Shown in pieces: positions 35,134-43,824 of a DNA stretch of 64,000 bases (position 1 is the first letter of the stretch; every line of letters starts with the position of its first letter). Source of the stretch: Chloroflexota bacterium (GTDB lineage Bacteria; Chloroflexota; Anaerolineae; Anaerolineales; Villigracilaceae). The position numbers were made by a program, and so were the translations under genes. The DNA is taken from assembly GCA_021787595.1 (NCBI GenBank), contig JAJYLQ010000016.1, positions 41,739 through 105,738 on the forward strand. Reading direction: 5' to 3'. The notes under the pieces are model-generated. The model was not told where the DNA came from, did no database searches, and saw only the letters and a program-made list of their open reading frames with translations.

Positions 35134-36027
35134 TCAGTCGCCGAGGATGGCTATCTCAAGCTTACCCAAGCTCGCAGGATCGCCACGCACGTCAATTTCA
35201 ACGATCTTCCCATCCCTGATTGTGAAACGGAATACGCCGCGCAACTGTCCACCTGGAGCATATACGGCTCCCACTGCCCCGTTCACGAGCGCCAGTTGTG
35301 CGCCGCGAGCATGCCCCTTGAAGATCTCGGCTATGGCTGGTGCACCGTGGAACTCGCCGGCCGCGTCCGCAGTTGCGGCCGCTGACCACGCTGCCACAAC
35401 TGCGGGGCCAGCTCGGAACGTGGCGTCTGGGTCAAGCAGCGCTAAAAGCGCCTCGAAGTTGCCCGCGCGAGAGGCAGCGAGAAAGGCCCCGACAATTTCT
35501 CGTTGGCGGGAGATTTCGGCATCAGGAGCGGTCTCCACTCTCCGCACGCGGCGACGGGCGCGGCTGGCGAGCTGCCGCGTTGTAGTTTGTGAGCGCCCCA
35601 CGATGGGAGCAATCTCTACAAACGGTATGTCAAACAAGTCGTGCAGCACGAATGCAATGCGCTCCTCGGGACTCAGGGCGTCGAGCACCACCAAAAGTGC
35701 GAGCCCCACCGAGTCGGCCAGCAATGCCTCGTGCTCAGGGTCATACTCATCAGGATGAGCCTGGATCGGCTCAGGCGATGCATCCAAGGGCTGCTCGCGG
35801 CGCGACTGGCGAGAGCGGAGCATGTCAAGGCAAATCCGCGCGACAACAGTCGTCAACCAGCCGCGCAGGTTTTCGAAGTCACTGGTGGTAGAGCGGCTGA
35901 GGCGAAGCCAGGATTCCTGTACGGCATCGTCCGCCTCGCTCTGGGAGCCAAGCATCCGGTAGGCTACCCTCTGCAAGTGGGTTCGATGAACTTCAAATTG
36001 CTGTGCAAGCCATTCATTTTCGGGCAT
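35134..36027 (-). CDS. ECF41-type RNA polymerase sigma factor with SnoaL-like C-terminus
   Basis: 297 residues. Sigma2 (about 10-80: HRTHLQRVAYRMLGSQSEADDAVQESW), sigma4 (about 110-165: LDALSPEERIAFVLHDLFDIPF) and a C-terminal SnoaL_2-like domain (about 180-295). This fused architecture defines the ECF41 group, where the C-terminal domain replaces a separate anti-sigma factor. The divergent gene encodes a carboxymuconolactone-decarboxylase-family protein, the classic ECF41 partner. The intergenic region has an ECF41-type promoter facing each gene, so it should regulate itself and its partner. AAGGA precedes the ATG. Confidence 0.9.
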   Translation of the reverse strand: MPENEWLAQQFEVHRTHLQRVAYRMLGSQSEADDAVQESWLRLSRSTTSDFENLRGWLTTVVARICLDMLRSRQSRREQPLDASPEPIQAHPDEYDPEHEALLADSVGLALLVVLDALSPEERIAFVLHDLFDIPFVEIAPIVGRSQTTTRQLASRARRRVRRVETAPDAEISRQREIVGAFLAASRAGNFEALLALLDPDATFRAGPAVVAAWSAAATADAAGEFHGAPAIAEIFKGHARGAQLALVNGAVGAVYAPGGQLRGVFRFTIRDGKIVEIDVRGDPASLGKLEIAILGD

Positions 36028-36028
36028 T

Positions 36029-36055
36029 GGTCACATTCCTTCGTTGACATCCGTC
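36029..36055 (+). promoter_or_regulatory. ECF41-type promoter for the CMD gene
   Basis: GGTCACA (36029-36035), 16 bp, CGTC (36052-36055). One mismatch to the TGTCACA/CGTC pattern that I recall for ECF41 regulons. It is the mirror partner of the site at 36065-36091. Confidence 0.6.
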
Positions 36056-36064
36056 TACTTATAA

Positions 36065-36091
36065 GACGGACGAAACCTGGTCAATGTGACA
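36065..36091 (-). promoter_or_regulatory. ECF41-type promoter for the sigma gene
   Basis: On the minus strand: TGTCACA (36091-36085), 16 bp, CGTC (36068-36065). It lies 38 bp upstream of the sigma factor ATG. The two CGTC boxes face each other within a CCGTC...GACGG inverted repeat. Confidence 0.65.
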
Positions 36092-36145
36092 GGCGGCGCG
36101 ATCCGTCCAAATCAGACGATAGATAAGAAATAGGAGTATATCCCC

Positions 36146-36634
36146 ATGCAAGCAGAAAACGCACAGTATCACACCATCCAGCCCAGAATGAAGAACCCGG
36201 CAACAGTCATTCCCGAAGCGAACAGCGCCATCCAGGATTTGATAAAAGCCACCTATAAGGGCGGAGTCCCGCCCAAGACGCTGGAACTCGTCCACCTGCG
36301 CGCCAGCCAGATCAACGGCTGCAGCTTCTGCGTCACCTCAAGTGCACACAGCGGCAAACAGAAAGACGAGAGCGACGAGCGCCTGTTCGCCGTGGCCGCC
36401 TGGCGCGATGCGCCCTACTTCACGGACGCGGAACGGGCCGCCCTGGCGCTCACCGAGGCTGTAACGCGCCTCGCCGACCGGTCCGACCCGGTCACGGATG
36501 CGGTCTGGGACGAAGCCGCAAAGTATTACAACGAGCGAGAAATGGCCGGGCTGATCCTATGGATCGCCACAAGCAACCTGTTCAATCACCTCAACGTTCC
36601 GACGCGGCAACCGGCAGGAGTCCAGAGCTGGTAG
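36146..36634 (+). CDS. Carboxymuconolactone decarboxylase/AhpD-like protein
   Basis: 162 residues. The CMD domain (about 45-125) has the redox pair in GCSFCVTSSAH (CxxC then His, as in AhpD-like peroxidase reductases) and EREMAGLILWIATSNLFNHL. Such proteins reduce peroxides or act as alkylhydroperoxidase partners. It is divergent from the ECF41 sigma gene and preceded by an ECF41-type promoter, so it is the likely main target. Normal length. Confidence 0.9.
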   Translation: MQAENAQYHTIQPRMKNPATVIPEANSAIQDLIKATYKGGVPPKTLELVHLRASQINGCSFCVTSSAHSGKQKDESDERLFAVAAWRDAPYFTDAERAALALTEAVTRLADRSDPVTDAVWDEAAKYYNEREMAGLILWIATSNLFNHLNVPTRQPAGVQSW

Positions 36635-36741
36635 CGTAGATCTCTCCATATCCTCAGCCCCTTTTCCCCATACTCGTGGGAAAGGGGAGCCACACTGACT
36701 AAATCATGATCTACCGAAATTGACAAAAGGAGAACAAACTC

Positions 36742-37095
36742 ATGAAATATCTACTGCTAATTTATGCCAATGTATCCAAGCGGCCAAACTATACCCCTGA
36801 ACAACTTGAAGTCGCTCAACGAACCAACACTGCCTATCTGACGGAAGCGCAAGCCGCCGGAGTGCTCGCGCAAAACGAGAGTTTCCACCCCATCGCCAGG
36901 GCCACCACTGTGCGCGTTCGCGATAACAAGACCCTGACCGCGGACGGCCCGTTCGCCGAGACAGAGGAGCAATTGACGGGTTACATGATGCTCGACTGTA
37001 AAGACCTCGATGAAGCCATTCGTTGGGCAGCAAAGAATCCTGCCGCCAAGTACGGCTCTATCGAGGTCCGTCCGGTGGATGCTTACTCGCAGTAG
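36742..37095 (+). CDS. YCII/DGPF-domain protein
   Basis: 117 residues, complete YCII fold: MKYLLLIYAN at the start, TVRVRDNKTLTADGPFAETEEQLTGYMMLD with the DGPF signature (about residues 67-71), and GSIEVRPVDAY at the end. The family is often linked to ECF sigma factors. AAAGGAG precedes the ATG. It follows the CMD gene by 107 bp and may belong to the same ECF41 regulon. Enzymatic role unknown. Confidence 0.88.
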   Translation: MKYLLLIYANVSKRPNYTPEQLEVAQRTNTAYLTEAQAAGVLAQNESFHPIARATTVRVRDNKTLTADGPFAETEEQLTGYMMLDCKDLDEAIRWAAKNPAAKYGSIEVRPVDAYSQ

Positions 37096-37227
37096 TCGGG
37101 TCGGAAGAAGCAGCCGGTAAGGGCGACCGCTGTCACAATTCACTTATGATTCATTGGGCAGTGCCGCGCCGGGCGCAGCACTGCCGTTAGGGGGCAAAAA
37201 AATACGCTTGGCTCATGTGCAGAGGGT

Positions 37228-37455
37228 GTGCGCCAGACTTCCGAAGTCTTTTATCCAGCACGGGCATTGGAAAGATATCCCCGCATCTCCGAGCGTTTCT
37301 ATAAGGCCGATAAATCCCGCACGCGATCCAAAGAAGGCAGCGGGCTGGGGCTTTCGATTGTCCAAAAGATCATTGACTTGCACAAAGGAACCATCGAAGT
37401 GCAAAGCGAGGTCGGTGAAGGGACAACTTTCACTGTGATGTTGCCTACTCGCTAA
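37228..37455 (+). pseudogene. Histidine kinase C-terminal fragment (duplicated tail)
   Basis: Only the end of a HATPase_c domain is present: [16 protein letters not shown], then [18 protein letters not shown] and [13 protein letters not shown]. Its 37291-37400 stretch matches 34839-34948 of the complete kinase at about 105 of 110 bases. Upstream codons ([10 protein letters not shown]...) have nothing to do with kinases. So it is a remnant of a second kinase or of a duplication event, not a working gene. Confidence 0.8.
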
Positions 37456-37564
37456 AGGATCATCGAGCGCGGATTTTCATAACCAGTTCATACTCAGTTT
37501 ACAAGAGCCTCGTATTATCACGGAGAATCAATCACAAATCGATTGCTGAAAGGATTCTTCGAGA

Positions 37565-39487
37565 ATGGAAAATCGTCGCCAGCATCGGCACGCATCCTTG
37601 TTCGATCAAGACAAGCGAAGCAGTCCTGTGGATGAACCCAAAGTCTCATTCAAGTCAGTGAATTGGGGACGGCTGTTTGGATATTTGAATCCGTATCGCG
37701 GACGCATGGCTCTGGCTGTGCTGGCGCTGCTGCTTTCCAGCGGATCCGGCCTGGCTTTCCCGCTCGTCATCGTGCGACTGCTGGATTCGGTGACTCAAGC
37801 TAAAAGTTTTGCGCCGCTCAATAATCTCGCGTTGTTGTTGGTGGGTATCTTTTTATTGCAAGCCGTTTTTACCGCCGTTCAATCTTATTTGCTGGCTTAC
37901 ATTGGCGAGCATATTGTCTACGACTTGCGGACTTCGCTCTATAACCAACTGCAAAAACTATCGCTCAGTTTCTATTCCTCACGCCGCGTGGGAGACATCG
38001 TTTCGCGGCTGTCGAGTGACGTGACCCAGATGCGCACCATGCTGACCAACGGCCTGACCGGATTCCTCAGCCAGACATTGACCCTGATCGGCTCCATCGT
38101 CATCGTGCTGACGATGAACGCACGTCTTACGCTCTTCGTCCTGGCGTTGATCCCTGTGCTGATTCTGGCGGCAGCTCTCTTTGGAAGCCGGCTGCAAAAA
38201 GCCAGCACGCAGATTCAAGATCAATTGGCCGATTCAACGGTGGTCGCCGAAGAAGGCTTGCAAGGCATCCGCGTCGTGAAAAGTTTTGGGCGCGAAGAAT
38301 ATGAGATCCAGCGTTATCACAACGCCATGGAGAAGACATTTCACGCGGCTCTAAAAATGGCGGTTTACGGTTCATCCTTCACGGCGCTGATGATGTTCCT
38401 GGGCTTCAGCACGATCGCGGCCATCATGTGGTATGGCGGACGTGAAGTGATCTCCGGGCATTTGACGCTGGCGATGATCACCGGTTTTCTGATGTACGGC
38501 ATCTCCATTGCAGGCAGCCTCGGCGGGATGGCGGGTCTGTACGCACAGCTTCGTTCCGCCATCGGCGGGGTGCAGCGCGTCTTCGAGATTTTGGACACCC
38601 GGCCCACGGTCCAGGATGAACCGGATGCCGCGCTCATGCCTCCGGCGCGCGGCCACATCTCTTTCGATAATGTTTCCTTCACGTATGATGGTGAAGCTCC
38701 CGTTTTGCAAAACGTTTCATTGGACATTCAAGCGGGAGAAATTTTGGCATTGGTCGGACCGAGCGGCGCGGGCAAAAGCACCATCTTCAATCTGATTCCC
38801 CGCTTCTACGATCCGACTGGAGGCGTGATTCGCCTCGATGGGCATGACCTCCGCTTGGTGACCCAGCACAGCCTGCGCGAACAGATCGGCATCGTGCCGC
38901 AGGAGACGATGTTGTTCGGCGGCGCGATCCGCGAGAATATTCTTTATGGACGGCTGGATGCGACCGAAGAAGAAATGATCGAAGCGGCCAAGGCCGCCAA
39001 CGCCCACGAGTTCATCATGGCTTTCCCGAAGCAATATGATACCGTGGTCGGCGAACGCGGCATGAACCTGAGCGGCGGTCAACGCCAGCGCATTGCGATT
39101 GCGCGCGCCATTCTCAAAGACCCGGCGATTCTATTATTGGATGAAGCGACCAGTTCATTAGATAACGAATCCGAAGGATTGGTACAGGAAGCGCTCAACC
39201 GGCTGATGCAAAACCGGACGACGGTGATCATTGCTCATCGCCTAAGCACGGTCAAAGTCGCGCATCGCATCGCGGTGCTGAACAGCGGAAGCATCATGGA
39301 ATTGGGCACACACGAAGAACTGATGCAGCGAAATGGCATCTACGCGCGCTTGTATGCCATGCAGTTTCGCGATCCCGAAGAGGAACTGGCGGCGCTGCAA
39401 ACGGCTGCGAACAACAGCATGCTCGACAGGGAAGGATTGACAGAAAGACCAGCGGGGATACTGAGCAGGATTCTGGGACAAGGCTAA
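37565..39487 (+). CDS. ABC exporter (fused permease-ATPase, MsbA/BmrA type)
   Basis: 640 residues. Permease with six helices (about 35-350), then the ATPase with Walker A GPSGAGKST (about 397-405), Q-loop GIVPQETMLFGG, signature LSGGQRQRI (about 502), Walker B ILLLDEATSSLD (about 521-532) and the H-loop IAHRLST. All catalytic residues are present. It functions as a homodimer or with a partner elsewhere to export a lipid, drug or peptide. A perfect bidirectional terminator follows. It sits 110 bp after the kinase fragment. Confidence 0.93.
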   Translation: MENRRQHRHASLFDQDKRSSPVDEPKVSFKSVNWGRLFGYLNPYRGRMALAVLALLLSSGSGLAFPLVIVRLLDSVTQAKSFAPLNNLALLLVGIFLLQAVFTAVQSYLLAYIGEHIVYDLRTSLYNQLQKLSLSFYSSRRVGDIVSRLSSDVTQMRTMLTNGLTGFLSQTLTLIGSIVIVLTMNARLTLFVLALIPVLILAAALFGSRLQKASTQIQDQLADSTVVAEEGLQGIRVVKSFGREEYEIQRYHNAMEKTFHAALKMAVYGSSFTALMMFLGFSTIAAIMWYGGREVISGHLTLAMITGFLMYGISIAGSLGGMAGLYAQLRSAIGGVQRVFEILDTRPTVQDEPDAALMPPARGHISFDNVSFTYDGEAPVLQNVSLDIQAGEILALVGPSGAGKSTIFNLIPRFYDPTGGVIRLDGHDLRLVTQHSLREQIGIVPQETMLFGGAIRENILYGRLDATEEEMIEAAKAANAHEFIMAFPKQYDTVVGERGMNLSGGQRQRIAIARAILKDPAILLLDEATSSLDNESEGLVQEALNRLMQNRTTVIIAHRLSTVKVAHRIAVLNSGSIMELGTHEELMQRNGIYARLYAMQFRDPEEELAALQTAANNSMLDREGLTERPAGILSRILGQG

Positions 39488-39551
39488 ACGAACCTTGAAA
39501 ATGATCGGCGCCAAAATACCTTTGCCAATCAAAGCGGGTCGGCTGACACAA

Positions 39552-39585
39552 GAAAGCAAAAAGCCCTTGCGGGCTTTTTGCTTTC
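39552..39585. terminator. Bidirectional terminator
   Basis: GAAAGCAAAAAGCCC (39552-39566), loop TTGC, GGGCTTTTTGCTTTC (39571-39585): a perfect 15-bp stem with A- and T-runs on both sides. It separates the ABC gene from the convergent small gene at 39619. Confidence 0.9.
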
Positions 39586-39618
39586 TTCAGAATCCTTTTT
39601 ACAACAGATGATCGAACG

Positions 39619-39957
39619 CTACCCGTCATCCAGTTTTTTCCACAGGTCGGGCCTCGGCCTTGCCAGTGGACGCGTCATGGCCGAGAGGCGCGTCTCGTAG
39701 AAAATTTCCTTTTCGTTCGAAAAGCCCGAGATCTGAAGCAGGTGGCGCGCGATCAGGATTTCAGCAATCTGCCTGGCCTGTTCGCGTCCGATCTCGAGTT
39801 GTTTCGCAAAATCGGTGAGCGAAACGCGTCCGATACGAACCGCCTGATTGAGAACCGAACGCAGCGGCTCAGAGAAGATCATGACGTCGGAGGGGCGGAT
39901 ATCCTCGCTGCGAACCTTGAGTTCCTGCAGAGTGCGTTCGAACTGTTCCCTGTTCAA
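39619..39957 (-). CDS. Small winged-helix-like partner of MinD ATPase (module 1)
   Basis: 112 residues from a TTG with GGTGAG close upstream. The middle (LRSVLNQAVRIGRVSLTDFA, then LEIGREQARQIAEILIARHLL, about residues 30-75) looks like a winged HTH. The end reads IFYETRLSAM...RPDLWKKLDD. The protein at 46706 has the same layout (LRKIMRLMLRELQLSYPQL, IYKVNLRRKAG, SGIWNTLDSK), and both sit directly behind a MinD-like gene. So they look like paralogous partners. No family name known to me. Confidence 0.6.
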   Translation of the reverse strand: MNREQFERTLQELKVRSEDIRPSDVMIFSEPLRSVLNQAVRIGRVSLTDFAKQLEIGREQARQIAEILIARHLLQISGFSNEKEIFYETRLSAMTRPLARPRPDLWKKLDDG

Positions 39958-39992
39958 TTCTCACCGGCCTTTCGCAGACGCCGAGCAAAGCA

Positions 39993-40748
39993 TCAACCGC
40001 TGACTTCGGCAGCGACCGCCTTGAGTCCCTTTGTGATCGGATGGTCAGGGTACCTGAGCGAGAAAATGCCTGACGAGGCCAGAGTCATCATTTCGTCCGC
40101 GTGAGGAAGAACCGCCGTGACTTTGACATTATAAGTCTGCTCGACGCGGGCGCGCACATCATCGAAATCGAATGCCTGCGGAGTCTTGTTGACGACCATC
40201 AACATCTTGGGGACATCCAGCTTGCGCGCCACGTCCACGGTGACCGCTGTGCCCTGATAATCCTGCTGGTCGGGGCGCATGATGATGACCAGCGCGTCCG
40301 AGATGGCAATGGAGAGAAGCGTCTCTTCATTCAAACCGGGGTGCGTGTCAATCAGCAAATAATCCAATCCCATCTCGGTGACGATATCGCGAAAACCGTC
40401 GTTCAGCAGGCCAACATCGTACCCTTCGCGCAGGATGCGGGCGATCTCCCCGGCCTTGATGCTCGAAGGGATCAGGAAAACCTGTCCCTTCACCTGCGTG
40501 CCAAGATGACCCGTCACGTCGTGAGCGGCCTCTTTGATCCCGCATTTGCCCCACAGATAATCGTTGAGCGAATGCACCATGTCCGCTTCGTCAAGATTGA
40601 ACAGGATGTGGATGCCGGGCGATTGGATATCGGTATCCACAACTCCGACCCGGGCGCCATTCACTGCCAGCAAGGAGGCAATATTGGCCGTCGTATTCGA
40701 TTTTCCGGTTCCGCCGCGGAACGAATGTACAGAAACAATCTTTGACAT
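39993..40748 (-). CDS. MinD/ParA-like ATPase (module 1)
   Basis: 251 residues. It starts MSKIVSVHSFRGGTGKSNTT, where FRGGTGKS is the deviant Walker A (KGGxGKS in most relatives). It also has DTDIQSPGIH (switch I), LLIDTHPGLNEETLLS (Walker B/switch II) and MVVNKTP. No C-terminal amphipathic membrane helix is evident, unlike classic MinD. It is about 60% similar by eye to the paralogue at 45688, and unlike that one it has no PrsW or cNMP neighbour. The ATG at 40748 has GGAGAGGAAAG upstream. Confidence 0.85.
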   Translation of the reverse strand: MSKIVSVHSFRGGTGKSNTTANIASLLAVNGARVGVVDTDIQSPGIHILFNLDEADMVHSLNDYLWGKCGIKEAAHDVTGHLGTQVKGQVFLIPSSIKAGEIARILREGYDVGLLNDGFRDIVTEMGLDYLLIDTHPGLNEETLLSIAISDALVIIMRPDQQDYQGTAVTVDVARKLDVPKMLMVVNKTPQAFDFDDVRARVEQTYNVKVTAVLPHADEMMTLASSGIFSLRYPDHPITKGLKAVAAEVSG

Positions 40749-40951
40749 CTTTCCTCTCCAGCCGAAAAAATGGGTGACGATCAGATCGAATAGATTATAG
40801 CCTATCATCTTTGGAAGTCAATTCCTGCTCACTTGTAACTTTATGTGTTATATTCCCGTCACGTTCTTGATGAGGCTGCAGCCTCCCCCATCAGTTTGCC
40901 GGCGACCCTTTGTCCGCCATTCCAACAACTAATTTCACGGAACACGTTTTC

Positions 40952-41515
40952 ATGACAGTCCAGCCTGCCTCCAGCGATGAACTCCTGATCCAGCAATTCA
41001 AAGAAGGTAACCAAAACGCGTTCAACGAACTTTACCAGCGTCATCTTTCTGGCGTATATAAACGCGTCTGCTACCTGATCCCGGAACAGGATGTAGAGGA
41101 TGTCACACAGGAAGTGTTCATCGCGGCGCTCAAGTCACTGCCGTCGTTCCGCGGCGAAGCGCAATTCGGCACCTGGCTCCGCACCTTAACAAATAACAAG
41201 ATAGCCGAATACTATCGCAAACGCAATCGCAAGCGGGAAGCGCCCCAAGTTCCGCTCAACGACGCGCTGCAATATACCGACGGCAATACAGCCAAGGTTA
41301 TGGAAGAGCGCATTAGTTTACGCAAGGCACTGAAGCAAATTCCCGCCTCCTATCAGGAAATCATCCTGCTGCGTTTTGCAGAAGGACTTCAATTCAACGA
41401 AATCGCTGCATTGAACGGACAGCATGTGGAAGCGACCAAATCACTTTTCCGGCGCGCAGTCTCCGCCCTGCGCGGCCAACTGGACAATGAAGATGAGTCA
41501 ACCAAACCTGAATAA
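40952..41515 (+). CDS. ECF-type RNA polymerase sigma factor
   Basis: 187 residues. Sigma2 is at about 10-75 (LLIQQFKEGNQNAFNELYQRH, PEQDVEDVTQEVFIAA) and sigma4 at about 118-170 (ALKQIPASYQEIILLRFAEG, LNGQHVEATKSLFRRAVSAL). It overlaps the next gene (ATG at 41493), which encodes a membrane protein and is likely its anti-sigma factor. The ATG at 40952 is preceded by CACGTTTTC with no good ribosome site; an upstream TTG (40910) is an alternative start. Confidence 0.88.
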   Translation: MTVQPASSDELLIQQFKEGNQNAFNELYQRHLSGVYKRVCYLIPEQDVEDVTQEVFIAALKSLPSFRGEAQFGTWLRTLTNNKIAEYYRKRNRKREAPQVPLNDALQYTDGNTAKVMEERISLRKALKQIPASYQEIILLRFAEGLQFNEIAALNGQHVEATKSLFRRAVSALRGQLDNEDESTKPE

Positions 41516-41948
41516 ACCAAACCCGGATGATCTGCTGGCTGACTTCACCGACCGCGTGTTGGATGGAAAAACATCGGCCCTCGCCTCGTCCGCGGACGCC
41601 GAGCTGCGCGGCCTCGAAGAAACGATCCTGCGCCTCAACCAGGCTTTTCCGCAGGAAGCCCCGGACGAAAAAACTCTCAGGCGCCTGCAAGCCGACTTCA
41701 AAGTCCGCGCGCGGAAAGCCGCCCCCTCATCCAAACCCGCCTGGCAATCTCAACGATCCCGCCAGCGTTTCGTCCTGGTGTTCGCCGCGGCCGCAATCCT
41801 GGCGATCATCTTCATTGCCCTCCCGCTTCTAACGCTCGGCAATGGCTCCACCCAGGCCACAGCTGGGCTTCAGCCCGGGAGCGCAATCCTTTTGATCGCG
41901 GCCGGCTGCATCATCGCTTTTCTGGTATGGCAGGGACGCCGCAAATAG
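41493..41948 (+). CDS. Membrane protein, probable anti-sigma factor
   Basis: 151 residues, overlapping the sigma gene by 23 bp. The N-terminal 90 residues are cytoplasmic and charged (LLADFTDRVLDGKTSALASS), followed by two membrane helices (FVLVFAAAAILAIIFIALPL and GSAILLIAAGCIIAFLVW). The pattern (soluble N-terminus, C-terminal helices, translational coupling to an ECF sigma gene) is that of a simple anti-sigma factor, though no zinc-binding HxxxCxxC motif is present. Confidence 0.7.
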   Translation: MSQPNLNKPNPDDLLADFTDRVLDGKTSALASSADAELRGLEETILRLNQAFPQEAPDEKTLRRLQADFKVRARKAAPSSKPAWQSQRSRQRFVLVFAAAAILAIIFIALPLLTLGNGSTQATAGLQPGSAILLIAAGCIIAFLVWQGRRK

Positions 41949-42071
41949 GCAACTTTATCTTTGCCGTCAACTCATAAAGGAGGCACATAGAGACAGACGT
42001 TAAGTTCCACGCAATGACCGATTATTATTTCTTTATGGTTTTCGCGAGTGATACGATAAAAGGAGAGAAAA

Positions 42072-43736
42072 ATGGATAAATTAAAACCCAAATGGGGACG
42101 GATTTTATTCGTCCTCCTGGCTATGACTGTGATGTTGTCCATGTTACTGACGGCCTGTGCACCTGCAAGCCAGGGGCTTTCGGGCGCTGGCGGCCAGGGC
42201 AATAACGGTCAGGGTAACGGTAAAGGCAACGGTAACGGTAATGGCAACGGTAATGGGGGTGGAAATACTGGCGGTAACACCGGAGGTAATACGGGTGGCA
42301 ACAAGGGCGGAAACACTGGCGGTAATACCGGCAGTAACTCCGGTGGAAGTACCGGCGGCAACAACAGCGGCCACACCGGCGGGAATAATGGCGGGACCAA
42401 TGGTAACGGCGGAAACGGCGGCAGCAGACAAAACACAGGAAATGTATGTCCTCCAGGCCAGCACGGAGTTCCATCTGGAACGAACAACTGTGTTCCCAAC
42501 GGGGGTGGCGCAGGTAACTGCGGTCAGAACCAGTCCGGGAATACCGGCAAGGGCAATGGCAACGGCGGCAACGATAACGGCTTTGGGCATACCAATCTGT
42601 GCAACGCCACACCTACGCCTCCGGCTACACAGCCTCCGGCCACACAACCGCCATCCACACAACCACCATCCACACAACCGCCTTCAACGCAGCCTCCGTC
42701 AACAGAGCCACCCCTCAATCCTCCTCCGATTGACCACGTGAACCCGGCTCCGCCTCCTGCGCCCTCCTGCCCGAACTGGATCGTGTTCCATTCGTTCCGC
42801 ACGGGCACCGAACAAATCTTCCGTCTCGATGGTGTCGAAGGCACAGCCAACGCCCAGTTGATTGATCTTTCCAACAGCACGGCGATGGATTCCCGGCCAA
42901 GCCGCTCACCAGACAACTCGTTCGTCGTTTTCCAGAGTAACCGCAACGGCAACGTCGAACTGTACATGACGGACAGCGAAGGCAAGTCGCAGACGCGCTT
43001 GACCACCACCCAGGCCAACAACATCAATGCCATGGTCGGTCCCGATAATGAGCACGTTGTCTATCAGAGTGACCGCAACGGTAACTGGGACATTTACATG
43101 CTGGATGTCAAGACCGGAGTGGACAAGCAGTTGACTTCTGATACCGCCGCCGATGTTTATCCATATTGGTCCCCCGACCCGAATTGGATTGTCTTCGAAA
43201 GCAATCGCACAGGAACGTGGGGCATCTACCTGCTGAACGTGACGACCGACACAGAATACTCGGTCACCAACGGCTCCACCGACGCGGTCTTCCCGAGCTG
43301 GTCGCCGAACGGCAAGCAGCTGGCCTTCTTCGAGCCCGGGTCCAATGGCGACTTGAGCTTGTACGTCTCGGACCTGAACGGCAGCAACATGCAGCGCATC
43401 ACCAATCAGGGAACTGCCGGAAACGCAAGCTGGTCACCGGATGGCAACCGCATCGCTTATCAGATTGACAGCGGCAATGGCAACACAGACGTATTCACCT
43501 ATGACCTGTCAGCCAGCAAACAATATCAACTGACCACATTCAACGGTCCGGATAGCGCGCCCACCTGGGACTGCGGCGGCGGCAACATTTCGTTCACCTC
43601 CACCAGCGGCGGCAGCCCGAACATCTACAGCGTACCGTGGCAAGGCGGCAACATCAGCTACATCACCAACACGCCGTTCACGAACAAGTGGTCCGAATGG
43701 TCTCCCTCCAAGGAACCCGGCTCACGCGGTTACTAA
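42072..43736 (+). CDS. Lipoprotein with Gly/Asn-rich stalk and TolB-like PD40 propeller
   Basis: 554 residues. Lipobox LLTAC (Cys about 28). Residues about 35-165 are low complexity, rich in Gly/Asn with GNTGGN-like repeats; a Pro/Thr/Gln tract (PPATQPPSTQPPS) follows. Residues about 235-550 form a beta-propeller of PD40 blades (NSFVVFQSNRNGNVELYMTD, WIVFESNRTGTWGIYLLN, NRIAYQIDSGNGNTDVFTYD). The stalk probably lets the propeller stand clear of the cell surface. A second TolB-like lipoprotein lies at 49856. AAGGAGAG precedes the ATG. Confidence 0.85.
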   Translation: MDKLKPKWGRILFVLLAMTVMLSMLLTACAPASQGLSGAGGQGNNGQGNGKGNGNGNGNGNGGGNTGGNTGGNTGGNKGGNTGGNTGSNSGGSTGGNNSGHTGGNNGGTNGNGGNGGSRQNTGNVCPPGQHGVPSGTNNCVPNGGGAGNCGQNQSGNTGKGNGNGGNDNGFGHTNLCNATPTPPATQPPATQPPSTQPPSTQPPSTQPPSTEPPLNPPPIDHVNPAPPPAPSCPNWIVFHSFRTGTEQIFRLDGVEGTANAQLIDLSNSTAMDSRPSRSPDNSFVVFQSNRNGNVELYMTDSEGKSQTRLTTTQANNINAMVGPDNEHVVYQSDRNGNWDIYMLDVKTGVDKQLTSDTAADVYPYWSPDPNWIVFESNRTGTWGIYLLNVTTDTEYSVTNGSTDAVFPSWSPNGKQLAFFEPGSNGDLSLYVSDLNGSNMQRITNQGTAGNASWSPDGNRIAYQIDSGNGNTDVFTYDLSASKQYQLTTFNGPDSAPTWDCGGGNISFTSTSGGSPNIYSVPWQGGNISYITNTPFTNKWSEWSPSKEPGSRGY

Positions 43737-43755
43737 ACCGATAGTCAACTCAAAG

Positions 43756-43780
43756 GGCGGCAGCGGTTATCGCTGCCGCC
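43756..43780. terminator. Hairpin after the PD40 lipoprotein gene
   Basis: GGCGGCAGCG (43756-43765), loop GTTAT, CGCTGCCGCC (43771-43780). A stable 10-bp GC-rich stem, without U-run. Confidence 0.6.
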
Positions 43781-43824
43781 TCGACCTGTTGAATTTCAAA
43801 TAAGGACCGTATTTTCCAGACATT

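Noticed and set aside
39993..40748. Chromosome or plasmid partition ParA
   Set aside because: No ParB or parS-like repeats nearby, no membrane-targeting helix, and the paralogue sits in a sensor operon.
42121..42741. Several long frames on both strands in the Gly/Asn repeat
   Set aside because: Low-complexity DNA opens all frames; only the frame at 42072 has a lipobox and propeller blades.
42072..43736. Gly/Asn-rich protein as a possible large adhesin or ice-binding repeat
   Set aside because: The repeat part is low complexity and serves as a stalk; the folded part is a PD40 propeller.
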